Of a stretch of 64,000 nucleotides of DNA, positions 8,777 through 17,780 are shown one piece after another (position 1 is the stretch's first letter; the number at the start of each line of letters is the position of its first letter). Position numbers and translations under genes: made by a program. A model generated the notes under the pieces. It did no database searches, had not been told where the DNA came from, and saw nothing but the letters and a program-made list of their open reading frames with translations. Source of the DNA: Vibrio penaeicida (GTDB lineage: Bacteria > Pseudomonadota > Gammaproteobacteria > Enterobacterales > Vibrionaceae); the NCBI RefSeq assembly GCF_002933855.1, contig NZ_BFAQ01000034.1, forward strand, positions 109,918 to 173,917. The letters run 5' to 3'.

Positions 8777-9241
8777 TTAACTAGGTTGGTAACCGGTATC
8801 TTCTTCGGTGGGTGCTTCAGCTGCAGTGCGGGCGAGCTCATCACATATTTCGTTTTCTCTATGACCAGCGTGCCCTTTTACCCAACGCCAATCTACATCA
8901 TGACGAGCGGTTTCTTTGTCGAGTTCTTGCCATAAGTCGGCGTTTTTCACGGGCTTTTTGTCAGCTGTTTTCCATCCTCGCTTTTTCCAATTATGAATCC
9001 ACTGAGTGATACCTTGTCTGACATACTGGCTGTCTGTAGTTAAAATCACATGACAGGGTTCTTTAAGCGACTTCAGCGCAACAACCGCTGCCATCATTTC
9101 CATGCGGTTATTTGTGGTGAGGTGGTATCCTTTAGAAAGGTTTTTTTCAGTTTGTTTGTATCTGAGTACAATGCCATAACCGCCTGGTCCGGGATTGCCA
9201 AGGCAGGAGCCATCTGTGAAAACTTCAACTTGTTTCGCCAT
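8777..9241 (-). CDS. rnhA: Ribonuclease HI
   Basis: 154 residues. It degrades the RNA strand of RNA:DNA hybrids in replication and R-loop removal. All four catalytic acidic residues are at the canonical positions: D10 (FTDGSCLGNPGPGG), E48 (NNRMEMMAA), D70 (LTTDSQYV) and D134 (ICDELARTAA). Its start lies 64 bases from the dnaQ start on the other strand, the conserved divergent rnhA/dnaQ arrangement. Confidence 0.98.
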   Translation of the reverse strand: MAKQVEVFTDGSCLGNPGPGGYGIVLRYKQTEKNLSKGYHLTTNNRMEMMAAVVALKSLKEPCHVILTTDSQYVRQGITQWIHNWKKRGWKTADKKPVKNADLWQELDKETARHDVDWRWVKGHAGHRENEICDELARTAAEAPTEEDTGYQPS

Positions 9242-9305
9242 GATTTGATACTATTACTTGATATTGCGAAATGAATTCATTGAACATAGTCTGACACATA
9301 TCCTT

Positions 9306-10046
9306 ATGAATACCAGCAACAATTCTGCGCACCAGAGAATCGTGGTGCTCGATACCGAAACAACCGGTATGAACCGAGAAACCGGCCCACATTACATGGG
9401 TCATCGCATCATTGAAATCGGTGCGGTAGAGATCATGAATCGTAAGCTCACTGGTCGACATTTTCATGTTTACTTGAAACCAGACATGTTAATCCAGCCG
9501 GATGCTATATTGGTTCATGGTATTACAGATGAATTTTTGGTTGATAAACCTGAATATCGAGACGTCCATAAAGAATTTCTAGAATTCATTGATGGTGCGG
9601 AGCTGGTGGCTCACAACGCGCCCTTCGATGTCGGCTTCATGGATCATGAATTCAAGATGCTCGACCCATCTATCGGGAAAACTGAGCAATACTGTAAAGT
9701 AACCGATACCCTTGCTATGGCGAAGAAAATCTTCCCAGGCAAACGAAATAACCTCGATATCTTGTGTGAGCGATACGGAATAGATAACTCTCACCGTACA
9801 CTCCACGGGGCATTGCTCGATGCCGAAATCCTAGCGGACGTATACCTGTTAATGACAGGCGGTCAAACCACACTTAAATTTAATAGTGGAGACCAGAACA
9901 GCGACGGCACGGGAGAAGCGATCAAACGAGTAGCGACAGGCAGAAAGTCACTTAAAGTTATTCGTGCATCAGCCGATGAAATAGAAGCGCATGGTGCGCG
10001 TCTTGATATTGTAGAAAAAGCTGGCGCTTGCCTCTGGCGTCAATAG
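9306..10046 (+). CDS. dnaQ: DNA polymerase III epsilon subunit (3'-5' proofreading exonuclease)
   Basis: 246 residues from ATG 9306. A possible upstream start at 9258 would add 16 residues not found in the family. Exo I motif VVLDTETTG, Exo II AHNAPFDVGFMDHEF and Exo III HGALLDAEILADVYL give the DEDDh active site. The C-terminal tail after residue 190 is the alpha-subunit-binding part. It acts in the replisome core with DnaE. Confidence 0.97.
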   Translation: MNTSNNSAHQRIVVLDTETTGMNRETGPHYMGHRIIEIGAVEIMNRKLTGRHFHVYLKPDMLIQPDAILVHGITDEFLVDKPEYRDVHKEFLEFIDGAELVAHNAPFDVGFMDHEFKMLDPSIGKTEQYCKVTDTLAMAKKIFPGKRNNLDILCERYGIDNSHRTLHGALLDAEILADVYLLMTGGQTTLKFNSGDQNSDGTGEAIKRVATGRKSLKVIRASADEIEAHGARLDIVEKAGACLWRQ

Positions 10047-10054
10047 GAGAGTGT

Positions 10055-11308
10055 ATGTGGCGGATTTTGATTCCCTTATTATTGGTGTTTGCAGCTGGTG
10101 TAAGCAGCGAAGAATCAGAATCCTCAATTCGACTCTTGGACAACCGCTTTAGGGTCGATCCGTCTATTTCTCAAGCTTCTTTTATTGTTTATCGCAAGCG
10201 AAACAGCCAATCTGTGGTGCTTGTAAGACCTGACGGCAAGAAATACTACGCTTGGAGCCACCCAGAAAATGTACGTTGGTACGAAGAATCAGGTATGGAC
10301 ATCATTTCAATTGATGACCCAATGCCAGGGCCGTGGCAAGCTGTCGGTAAAGTGCATCCTCGCAATAACATCAAAATTCTTTCAAATCTCAAGCTCAGTG
10401 TGGACCGTTTCCCACAGCGCCTTTATATGGGCGAGAGCACAAAATTTACTGCTCAGTTAAGACACGACAATAAGCCTCTGGTGCTAAGAGATTTCTTGGA
10501 CAGGGTGAACCTTAAAGTCACTTTTACTAAGTATATCGAAAACGAAGCTTCACTCAGCTCAGATGCTAGACCAAAACCTCAAGTTATGGGGGAATTTGAA
10601 GACGATGGACAAGGGCTGGACGAATACCCCGGAGACGGTGTGTTCACCGTAGAATTGCCTATTCAAATTGAGCCTGGAAAATATCGAGCGCGCATCACAT
10701 CTGGGAACGGAATATTTCTTCGCTCTATCGAACAGACTATTTTGGTGTATCCAACTCCATTGACGGCTGAATTTATGCAAGCGCGAAGTGAAACAATGAA
10801 CCATTCCATTACCGTGACGGGCGAAGAAGGGGCAATCAAGCCTGGGTCCATTGCTGTCAGCATCGATCAAACGACACCTGAAGGCAAAGAAATGATCACC
10901 CAAGGGCAATCAGATGAAGATGGCTTGAAAGCGTATTTTGGTTTGCCTAACGCCGCCATGCCTGGTAAACACACTTGGTCGGGAATAGCTTTCGCAACAG
11001 AGGCAGCAACAGAGCGAGAACTGGTCTTTCGTTTTGCAGAACAGTCTTTCAGTGTGGTGGAAAAGGTAGATGTAGAAGCCTCCATGCAAGCGTTCAAGCA
11101 AGCTCAAGAAGAGAAACGCATGCTTGAAGAGCAAGCCATTCGTGAACAAGAGAGAGAAGATGATCGCTTCAAAGGCATGATGATCATTATGATCGGAAAC
11201 ATTATTGCGATTATTCTGGGAATTGTTGTTTGGTTTGTTGTTCGTAAGATTCGGATGAAGAAAGCGCAAATGCCAGAGATGCAGCTTTCAATGCCACCTA
11301 AAGGTTAG
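10055..11308 (+). CDS. TIGR03503-family membrane-anchored protein
   Basis: 417 residues from ATG 10055, chosen because TAGGAGA sits just upstream and a signal peptide (WRILIPLLLVFAAGVSS) follows; a longer TTG start at 10028 would run inside dnaQ. The large periplasmic part has a beta-rich, von Willebrand/CARDB-like look (SVDRFPQRLYMGESTKFTA; DDGQGLDEYPGDGVFTVELP), then a coiled coil and one C-terminal membrane helix (IIMIGNIIAIILGIVVWFVV) with a basic tail. I recognise it as the TIGR03503 family found beside dnaQ in vibrios. Function unknown. Confidence 0.8.
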   Translation: MWRILIPLLLVFAAGVSSEESESSIRLLDNRFRVDPSISQASFIVYRKRNSQSVVLVRPDGKKYYAWSHPENVRWYEESGMDIISIDDPMPGPWQAVGKVHPRNNIKILSNLKLSVDRFPQRLYMGESTKFTAQLRHDNKPLVLRDFLDRVNLKVTFTKYIENEASLSSDARPKPQVMGEFEDDGQGLDEYPGDGVFTVELPIQIEPGKYRARITSGNGIFLRSIEQTILVYPTPLTAEFMQARSETMNHSITVTGEEGAIKPGSIAVSIDQTTPEGKEMITQGQSDEDGLKAYFGLPNAAMPGKHTWSGIAFATEAATERELVFRFAEQSFSVVEKVDVEASMQAFKQAQEEKRMLEEQAIREQEREDDRFKGMMIIMIGNIIAIILGIVVWFVVRKIRMKKAQMPEMQLSMPPKG

Positions 11309-11339
11309 CCGTGAGATAGTTAGGGCATTGAGAATAAAG

Positions 11340-11365
11340 AAACGGGCTCGATTGAGCCCGTTTTT
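11340..11365 (+). terminator. Terminator between the TIGR03503 gene and the convergent secreted-protein gene
   Basis: The stem AACGGGCTC (11341-11349) / GAGCCCGTT (11354-11362) is followed by T's on the plus strand and preceded by an A-rich stretch, so it may work in both directions. Confidence 0.85.
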
Positions 11366-11381
11366 CGTTGAACTGTTTTAA

Positions 11382-13946
11382 TTAGTTCAATTTTAGATTA
11401 CGAATATCGAAGCCGTCGCTGATTGAGCTATAACCTTGTTGGTAAGACGGAATCTTATGAGTTCTGTCTACAAAGCGTATAGCGCGAAGCTTACAGCTTG
11501 AGTACTTGTCATCGTTAAACGTTTTGTTGATTTTATGGTTTGTGATCAGCAAGTTATCTGGGAAAGTGGTTTCCAATGTTTCCCAGTTAAGCACGGTTTC
11601 ATTGTCCTGCTCACACGCAAGAAGTACTTTCGTCAAACCTTGCTCTGCGAATCGTTGGAAATCCCAGTTGTTACCTGTGAACTCATCCATCGACAAGGTT
11701 TTGTCTTGGATATCACAGCCCGAGTAAACACCATTGTATGCAAGATTCAGTGTTACAACACCGCCTTTACCTACAGAATAGTAATTCTTGTTGTGGAAGA
11801 TATTTTGTGGAACGTAACGGAATGGTTCACTTTCCGCACGGTAACCCGGCTTGTTGACCACAAAGTTCCCTAAGTTTTCATCAATACTCAAATTACATGA
11901 TTCAGGTGTAACTGTTGGCTTACCCGTAGACGTTAAACACTCTTTTTGAAGTTCAGGATCGTTCGGGTGGAACATCTGACATGCAACTTCAAATGGGTTT
12001 GCCATCGTTTCATCAGATATTACTTTGGTTACTAAGACACCGTATGAGTCTGGGTGACCAGTATCTCTTAGTGAAATAGGCGTAAAGAAGCGATCTGCGG
12101 TAAAGGTGATTTTGGCAGACTTAAACCCTTCATTCTGAGCTTCGCTTGATGCATACAGCTTATCAAAACTCACGTTACCGCCAGCAGTAAAGTTGCTGGT
12201 TAACTTGATGGTATCCCCTTTTCTGGCGATAAAGTCGTTCGTGAATGCCCAGTGGGTTGTTCCCCAAGCTATTCGACCAGTAGCCGGATCATAGTTGTTT
12301 GACACGCGAATCTGATAAACACGACCATGCTGACCTGTCGTCAAGTTAGTCGCGTTTTGGTAAGCGCGGGAATGTATGTAAGCGCCTTTGTTGAAAGCAC
12401 CAAATGCAACCGCTAAACGCTGTTGAGTCGGGTCTAGAGACTGTGAGCCTTCAACGTTGTTCGAACCATTGTTGTCTTCAAGCAAGTTGTCGTCATCTTC
12501 CACTGAAACCGAGAAAGAATCCGAAGGCAGTGTGAAGGTGTAACCAGTTGGGCTACCATTTTGACCAATACCCGTATCAGACATATTGAACACCTGAGTC
12601 AGTGTGTATACGTCGTCTAATCCATTCACGGTAGGAAGAATAGGCAGGTATGAGGTGTGGCTATCGTGCTCAATTTCAGAAATACCGGAAACCGTAACGC
12701 TTTCAATATCACCAGCTGTTGTCGCGACTAATTCACGATATGCCTGATCTGGGTTTATGCTCGTGCTGTAGTTACGTTTTTGGTAATCCACATCCAACTC
12801 GTAGGTCGCACCAGGAACCGTCGGCAAGAAGCTTTCAATGATAACGGTTGAAGCTTGACGACCAGAGAAGTTCAGTGGGTAACTTGTTCCGTCAACATAA
12901 ATTGAAGTACCGCGCTGACAGTGATAGTTGCCTGAGTCTAGTTCAGACGTATGCCCTGGGGCAAAATGCCTGCCGTACGTACGATGTGTACCCACTTCAA
13001 GTCTTGCTGGACAATACTCTTCAACAAGTTCGCGAATTTTGTCAACGCCAACACTGGTTTTCAATGTTTCGAAACTTTCATCACTCAATAGTTTGCGCAG
13101 AGTACGCTCAGTCCAACTCACTTGGAACAAGATTTCGCGTCCTTCAACAAACGTTGCCTTATCATCTTCAGTAACAGGTTGACCATTGTTGTCGAACTCA
13201 ACCAGTCCCCAAGAGCCACGATCATACTGATCGGTAAAATCGTTGAAGTCTTGAATCAGCTGCTTATTCGCTGGAACGGTAGCACGAGATAAAACACGCA
13301 TTGAACGTGGGTGAGAGAAATCAAGATTTCGTCCGTTATACGCACGAACATTCTTCATGTCTTCGTTGTTGGTGTCTTTAGTGAAAACCGCCAAACGATT
13401 GTAAGACAGGTTATCCCAGTCACTCAGCATGACAGCCAAGCCCTCGGGTGCGATCACATCCACTTGATGTCCACGAATGTAGTAAGGTAGCGAGTAGCCA
13501 GATCGTTGACCTGCCTTCAAGCAATATTCCGCGCCGGTTTGGCGGCTAACGATACATGCTTCGTCGGGTGTTGCTGTATTAACTACTCTCATTGAGCGAG
13601 GATTAGAGAAGTCGAGGTAGCGCCCATTACGGGCTAAAACGTGTTCCATCGCTTCGTTGTGAGTATGACGTTCGAAAACAGCAAGACGATTGTAAGAAAG
13701 GTTATCCCAGTCACTGAGCATGACACCTAGTCCTTCAGGTGCAATAACATCAACATCATGACCACGAATGTAAGATGGCAAGGAGTAGCCTGAACGCTGT
13801 CCAGCTTCTAAACAGTATTTTGCGCCTGTATCTCGGCTAACAATACACGCTTTCGCAGGTGCGGATGCGCTTGCTGTCGCATGGACTGGCGCTTGAATGC
13901 CCACACCTAATATTATGGTGGATAGCACTAATGGAGTTCTTAGCAT
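11382..13946 (-). CDS. Large secreted protein with duplicated N-terminal domain, function unknown
   Basis: 854 residues with a Sec signal peptide (MLRTPLVLSTIILGVGIQAP, cleavage near HATA-S). Residues 34-121 and 131-218 are a tandem repeat with a 97-residue period. Each unit opens with a Cys pair 11 apart (C34/C45 and C131/C142) and contains the shared stretches AGQRSGYSLP, VDVIAPEGL and VMLSDWDNLSYNRLAVF, and ends (L)DFS.PRSMRV. The repeat has the aromatic and glycine spacing of a small beta-domain, perhaps beta/gamma-crystallin-like, but I cannot name it. The remaining 630 residues are Thr/Ser/Asn-rich and beta-predicted, with several Cys near the C-terminus. It is likely exported, perhaps an adhesin, toxin or matrix protein. 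It interrupts an otherwise conserved block between the TIGR03503 gene and fadE. Confidence 0.65.
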   Translation of the reverse strand: MLRTPLVLSTIILGVGIQAPVHATASASAPAKACIVSRDTGAKYCLEAGQRSGYSLPSYIRGHDVDVIAPEGLGVMLSDWDNLSYNRLAVFERHTHNEAMEHVLARNGRYLDFSNPRSMRVVNTATPDEACIVSRQTGAEYCLKAGQRSGYSLPYYIRGHQVDVIAPEGLAVMLSDWDNLSYNRLAVFTKDTNNEDMKNVRAYNGRNLDFSHPRSMRVLSRATVPANKQLIQDFNDFTDQYDRGSWGLVEFDNNGQPVTEDDKATFVEGREILFQVSWTERTLRKLLSDESFETLKTSVGVDKIRELVEEYCPARLEVGTHRTYGRHFAPGHTSELDSGNYHCQRGTSIYVDGTSYPLNFSGRQASTVIIESFLPTVPGATYELDVDYQKRNYSTSINPDQAYRELVATTAGDIESVTVSGISEIEHDSHTSYLPILPTVNGLDDVYTLTQVFNMSDTGIGQNGSPTGYTFTLPSDSFSVSVEDDDNLLEDNNGSNNVEGSQSLDPTQQRLAVAFGAFNKGAYIHSRAYQNATNLTTGQHGRVYQIRVSNNYDPATGRIAWGTTHWAFTNDFIARKGDTIKLTSNFTAGGNVSFDKLYASSEAQNEGFKSAKITFTADRFFTPISLRDTGHPDSYGVLVTKVISDETMANPFEVACQMFHPNDPELQKECLTSTGKPTVTPESCNLSIDENLGNFVVNKPGYRAESEPFRYVPQNIFHNKNYYSVGKGGVVTLNLAYNGVYSGCDIQDKTLSMDEFTGNNWDFQRFAEQGLTKVLLACEQDNETVLNWETLETTFPDNLLITNHKINKTFNDDKYSSCKLRAIRFVDRTHKIPSYQQGYSSISDGFDIRNLKLN

Positions 13947-14118
13947 TATTCTCTTCCCTCTGAGAGCTAATGAAATTAATAAACAACTTTCGTTTTTAAA
14001 TGGATTTAATTTAAGTTCTTGCTTATTTAGATATTAATTATTGTTAAATTAGCGAGTTTAAATATTACCAACTCATTTAAAATTTGAATTGAGAATATAA
14101 GTGCTAACAAACTGACTA

Positions 14119-14158
14119 TTTATTCAAACCAGTAAAACTTTTATTCAAACCAGTAAAA
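14119..14158. repeat. 19-bp direct repeat, period 21
   Basis: TTTATTCAAACCAGTAAAA occurs perfectly at 14119-14137 and 14140-14158, two helical turns apart and about 170 bases upstream of the secreted-protein start. It may be a regulator-binding pair or a simple slippage duplication. Confidence 0.7.
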
Positions 14159-14327
14159 ATTGGCTTGTGCGAATAGTTTGTAATTCGTATTGGTATGTAA
14201 ATTTTTGTCGAAGTGATTCTGGATTATTTGGAGGAAGATCTCTATTGCCTTTTTGTACTATTTTTGAGACAGGTAATGTTTGTCTTAAGTTTGAGAGGGT
14301 TTTAAGGGAAGGCTAAGTAATTGTTTA

Positions 14328-14367
14328 GGTAAGTATTAGGCTAGGTCTCGCTAACCTAATACTTACC
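14328..14367 (-). terminator. Long hairpin downstream of fadE
   Basis: The perfect 13-bp stem GGTAAGTATTAGG (14328-14340) / CCTAATACTTACC (14355-14367) lies 13 bases after the fadE stop. On the minus strand it is followed by TAAACAATTA rather than a T run, so it may act as an mRNA 3'-end stabiliser or a weak terminator. Confidence 0.55.
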
Positions 14368-14380
14368 GGAGAGAAACGAC

Positions 14381-16828
14381 CTACGCGACTTCGTCCATTT
14401 TGGATGGTAAATGAGGAGTAGCGGCAAGGGCGTGGAAGTCGAAATCATCCACGTTGATGGTTTCTAATCTGAGCTGTTCGGCCAATACCAATAAATTAGC
14501 CTCTTCTTGAGAAAGAATATTATTTTCAATTCCTATGTTTGCTATTTTATCCAGTTGCGTAAATGGTTTTCTTTTCTCTATAGCTTTACAGACTTTATTA
14601 AATAAAGGTTCTGCTTCTAAAATAATTTCTAACGCATACTCTAACTTACCCGCAGGGTTATTTTCTGTTGGTAATAAATATTGGTTACGACCGATTCTAG
14701 AACGTGTTTCACTTGGCACTTGAAGGATTGCAGCCACTTTATGATCTAAACTGTCTGAAGGTGACTTTCTAATTCGACCAAATGGCAGGATGATGACTCG
14801 AAGCATTTTTCCTAACCAAGGGCTTGGGAAATTTGCTAGGAATTCATCAATTGCGACTTCAGTTTGGATCAGGCTGTCTTGCATTCCCCAATCAAGCAAC
14901 GGCAAATCTTCCGTTTTCTTCCCTTCGTTTTCAAAACGCTTTAACGTTGCGCTCGCCAAATAGAGCTGGCTTAGAATATCGCCTAAACGTGCGCTTAAGC
15001 GCTCTTTTCGTTTTAGTGAGCCACCCAGAACCGCCATAGAAATATCGGACAACAATGCCATATTCGCGCTGTAGCGATTAAGCTGCTGGTAGTAACGGCG
15101 AGTTTTATCGCTGGTAGGGCTGTCTGAACCTCTTCCATCCGTAACACCAAGCCAGAAGCTGCGTACTAAGTTGCTCATGGTAAACCCAATGTGCCCCATG
15201 AGCGCTTTATCAAACTTAGCTAACGCGTCTGATTGATCTGAATGAGCGGCATTCATCTCTTCTAAAACGTAAGGGTGACAACGAATCGCGCCCTGACCAT
15301 AAATGATCATCGAACGTGTCAGAATGTTTGCGCCTTCAACCGTAACGGCGATGGGCGAACCTTGATAGCCACGAGCCAAAAAGTTGGATGGACCTAGGCA
15401 GATACCTTTGCCGCCGACAATATCCATGGCGTCGATGATGCTTTGTTGTCCGCGGTGGGTACAATGGTATTTCACGATAGCGGAAATAACTGATGGCTTT
15501 TGCCCCATGTCGATGCCCGCTACCGTTAGGCTGCTTGCGGCATCCATAACGTAAGCATTACCAGCAAGGCGCGCTAAAGGTTCTTCTATCCCTTCCATGT
15601 GACCAATAGGTTGCTTGAACTGGCGACGAATTCGAGCATACGCCCCAGTTGCTAACGCTGCTGTTTTGATGCCACCGGTTGAATTTGAAGGTAACGTAAT
15701 ACCACGGCCAACACTTAAGCACTCAACCAGCATACGCCAGCCTTGCCCAGCCATTTTAGGACCGCCGATAATGAAATCGAGTGGCACAAAGACATCGTTA
15801 CCTTTGGTAGGGCCGTTCTGGAATGGAACATTCAATGGGAAATGCCTACGACCGATCTCAACACCATCAATATTGGTAGGGATCAACGCACAAGTAATAC
15901 CAAGGTCTTGCTTTTTACCTAATAGCCCATCTGGGTCTTGCAGTTTGAATGCTAAACCCAAAACGGTGGCGACAGGAGCCAAAGTGATATAACGCTTATT
16001 CCATGTTAGGCGCATTCCCAACACTTCTTTTCCTTCCCATTCACCCTTGCAAACCACACCATAGTCAGGGATAGAACCTGCATCCGAGCCAGCTTCTGGG
16101 CTCGTCAAAGCAAAACAAGGGATCTCTTTACCGACAGCGAGTCTTGGCAAGTAATGGTTTTTTTGTTCTTCGGTTCCGTAGTGCTGAAGTAGTTCACCAG
16201 GACCTAAAGAGTTAGGTACGCCAACCGTGGAGGAAAGCACGCCTGACACGCCCGTGAGCTTTTGTAATACCAAAGATTGAGCATAGGCAGAAAATTCCAA
16301 ACCGCCATATTGCTTTTTAATGATCATGGCGAAGAATTTGTTGTCTTTAAGGTATTGCCAAACTTCTTGAGGAAGATCGGCAAGTTCATGAGTGACCTGA
16401 TGATCACTTGTCATCGCACACACTTCGTTCACCGGACCATCAATGAATTCTTGCTCTTCTTTTGTCAGAGTGGGCTTATTAATTGATTGAAGCTGGCGCC
16501 AATCTGGCTTACCTTTAAATAGCTCCGCTTCCCACCAAACGGTACCCGCATCCAATGCCTCTTTTTCTGTTTGAGACATGGCAGGAAGGACTTTTTTGAA
16601 GAACTTAAGCGCTTTGGCACTGAACAGAGGCTGTCTTACAGCCGGAATCGCAACGATGGCACTCAATACGATAAATACAATCCAACTTGTTCCGCCTGTC
16701 CAGCCAAGAACAGTTGTTCCGATTAGTGCGGCACCAATGATAAGTAGAGAAACAGCGAGCGACGTTCGATGATAGAGCACTAGCCCTACGGCTAGTACCA
16801 ACGTAATTGTAGAGAGCAAGATATCCAT
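14381..16828 (-). CDS. fadE: Acyl-CoA dehydrogenase FadE
   Basis: 815 residues, the long FadE type. It is a membrane-associated FAD enzyme for the first oxidation step of fatty-acid beta-oxidation, passing electrons to ETF. Two or three N-terminal hydrophobic helices (ILLSTITLVLAVGLVLYH and following) are succeeded by the acyl-CoA dehydrogenase core with PEAGSDAGSIPDYG, GRGITLPSNSTGG, YHCTHRGQQSIIDAMDIVGG and the C-terminal extension unique to FadE. A FadR-type operator lies 44-60 bases upstream of the start. Confidence 0.96.
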   Translation of the reverse strand: MDILLSTITLVLAVGLVLYHRTSLAVSLLIIGAALIGTTVLGWTGGTSWIVFIVLSAIVAIPAVRQPLFSAKALKFFKKVLPAMSQTEKEALDAGTVWWEAELFKGKPDWRQLQSINKPTLTKEEQEFIDGPVNEVCAMTSDHQVTHELADLPQEVWQYLKDNKFFAMIIKKQYGGLEFSAYAQSLVLQKLTGVSGVLSSTVGVPNSLGPGELLQHYGTEEQKNHYLPRLAVGKEIPCFALTSPEAGSDAGSIPDYGVVCKGEWEGKEVLGMRLTWNKRYITLAPVATVLGLAFKLQDPDGLLGKKQDLGITCALIPTNIDGVEIGRRHFPLNVPFQNGPTKGNDVFVPLDFIIGGPKMAGQGWRMLVECLSVGRGITLPSNSTGGIKTAALATGAYARIRRQFKQPIGHMEGIEEPLARLAGNAYVMDAASSLTVAGIDMGQKPSVISAIVKYHCTHRGQQSIIDAMDIVGGKGICLGPSNFLARGYQGSPIAVTVEGANILTRSMIIYGQGAIRCHPYVLEEMNAAHSDQSDALAKFDKALMGHIGFTMSNLVRSFWLGVTDGRGSDSPTSDKTRRYYQQLNRYSANMALLSDISMAVLGGSLKRKERLSARLGDILSQLYLASATLKRFENEGKKTEDLPLLDWGMQDSLIQTEVAIDEFLANFPSPWLGKMLRVIILPFGRIRKSPSDSLDHKVAAILQVPSETRSRIGRNQYLLPTENNPAGKLEYALEIILEAEPLFNKVCKAIEKRKPFTQLDKIANIGIENNILSQEEANLLVLAEQLRLETINVDDFDFHALAATPHLPSKMDEVA

Positions 16829-17188
16829 AATTATTATCCTTTTAATTGGCAGTCTACTGCCTTATTCAGGTAAGAGGTCATACCAGTTAATGTAGATTGT
16901 AACTTAGATGTTACTGACTTGTAAAACTGTTATTTGTTCAAGATTTGATCGCGATCCGATGTGCGAGTAACCAGTTTTATTTCAAGCGACAAATTCTCAC
17001 TACAATTGAGAGGATTCTGCTCTCTGCTATCGACACGAATTTAATAATCGGTAAAATTTAGGGGAAAGGTAATCGGAACTCCCGTACCTCGAATTGTTTG
17101 GGGATATGTACTCAAATTGCTTGAGTATAGGAAAGGGTTGGCTCTCCACATTGGAAGGCTGAAAGCAAACAACTATTCAGAGAAAACC
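16829..17188. other. Divergent control region of fadE and gmhA
   Basis: 360 bases. Besides the FadR-like site near fadE it contains a perfect inverted repeat TACTCAA-N5-TTGAGTA (17109-17127) in the gmhA leader. An in-frame upstream extension of gmhA (from 17117) is open but unlike the family, so it is not treated as coding. Confidence 0.6.
16872..16888 (-). promoter_or_regulatory. FadR-like operator upstream of fadE
   Basis: Read on the minus strand, AACTGGTATGACCTCTT matches 13 of 17 positions of the E. coli FadR consensus AACTGGTCGGACCAGTT as I recall it. The position just upstream of fadE fits repression relieved by long-chain acyl-CoA. Confidence 0.65.
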
Positions 17189-17764
17189 ATGTACCAAGAC
17201 CTAATAAAAAATGAACTGCAAGAAGCTGCCGACGTACTGAACGCATTTTTAAGTGATGATGCAAACATCAAACAGATAGAAAGTGCAGCCAAATTAATCG
17301 CCGACTCTTTCAAACAAGGTGGCAAAGTGCTGTCATGTGGAAATGGGGGTTCGCATTGTGATGCAATGCATTTTGCTGAAGAATTAACAGGAAGATATCG
17401 TGAAAATCGCCCAGGCTACCCGGGTATCGCGATTTCAGACCCAAGCCACCTTTCTTGTGTAAGCAACGATTTCGGTTACGAATCGGTGTTTTCGCGTTAT
17501 GTAGAAGCGGTAGGTTCAAAAGGCGACGTGTTGTTTGGTCTTTCAACGTCTGGTAATTCGGGCAATATTTTGAAAGCCATTGATGCTGCAAAAGCAAAAG
17601 GAATGAAAACCATCGCCTTAACGGGTAAAGATGGCGGAAAGATGGCTGGTTTAGCTGATATAGAAATCAGAGTACCTCATTTTGGTTACGCTGATCGAAT
17701 CCAAGAAATTCATATAAAAATTATTCATATCGTTATTCAGCTTATCGAAAAAGAAATGGAATAA
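17189..17764 (+). CDS. gmhA: Phosphoheptose isomerase
   Basis: 191 residues from ATG 17189 (MYQDLIKNELQEAADVL), the family start. It converts sedoheptulose 7-phosphate to D-glycero-D-manno-heptose 7-phosphate for the lipopolysaccharide inner core. The SIS domain shows CGNGGSHCDAMHFAEELTGR, FGLSTSGNSGNI and RIQEIHIKIIHIVIQLIE. It is followed after 16 bases by yafJ, probably one operon. Confidence 0.97.
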   Translation: MYQDLIKNELQEAADVLNAFLSDDANIKQIESAAKLIADSFKQGGKVLSCGNGGSHCDAMHFAEELTGRYRENRPGYPGIAISDPSHLSCVSNDFGYESVFSRYVEAVGSKGDVLFGLSTSGNSGNILKAIDAAKAKGMKTIALTGKDGGKMAGLADIEIRVPHFGYADRIQEIHIKIIHIVIQLIEKEME

Positions 17765-17780
17765 AGGAGTACCAGTACTT

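Larger units (their letters stand above)
13947..14380. other. AT-rich intergenic region upstream of the secreted-protein gene
   Basis: 434 bases without a credible gene. The AT-rich part next to 13946 should hold the promoter of the secreted-protein gene. The region also contains a 19-bp direct repeat (14119-14158) and the fadE-side hairpin (14328-14367). Confidence 0.6.

Noticed and set aside
10028..10054. Upstream TTG start for the TIGR03503 gene
   Set aside because: It would overlap dnaQ and bury the signal peptide; ATG 10055 has a good ribosome site.
10559..11269. Several minus-strand frames within the TIGR03503 gene
   Set aside because: The plus-strand gene has signal peptide, coiled coil and membrane anchor in order; the antisense frames have none.
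12848..13182. Two overlapping plus-strand frames opposite the secreted-protein gene
   Set aside because: They are the complement of a continuous 854-codon gene with a signal peptide and an internal repeat, and show no domain of their own.
15615..15992. 125-codon plus-strand frame opposite fadE
   Set aside because: Complement of the conserved acyl-CoA dehydrogenase core; composition is an artefact of codon use.
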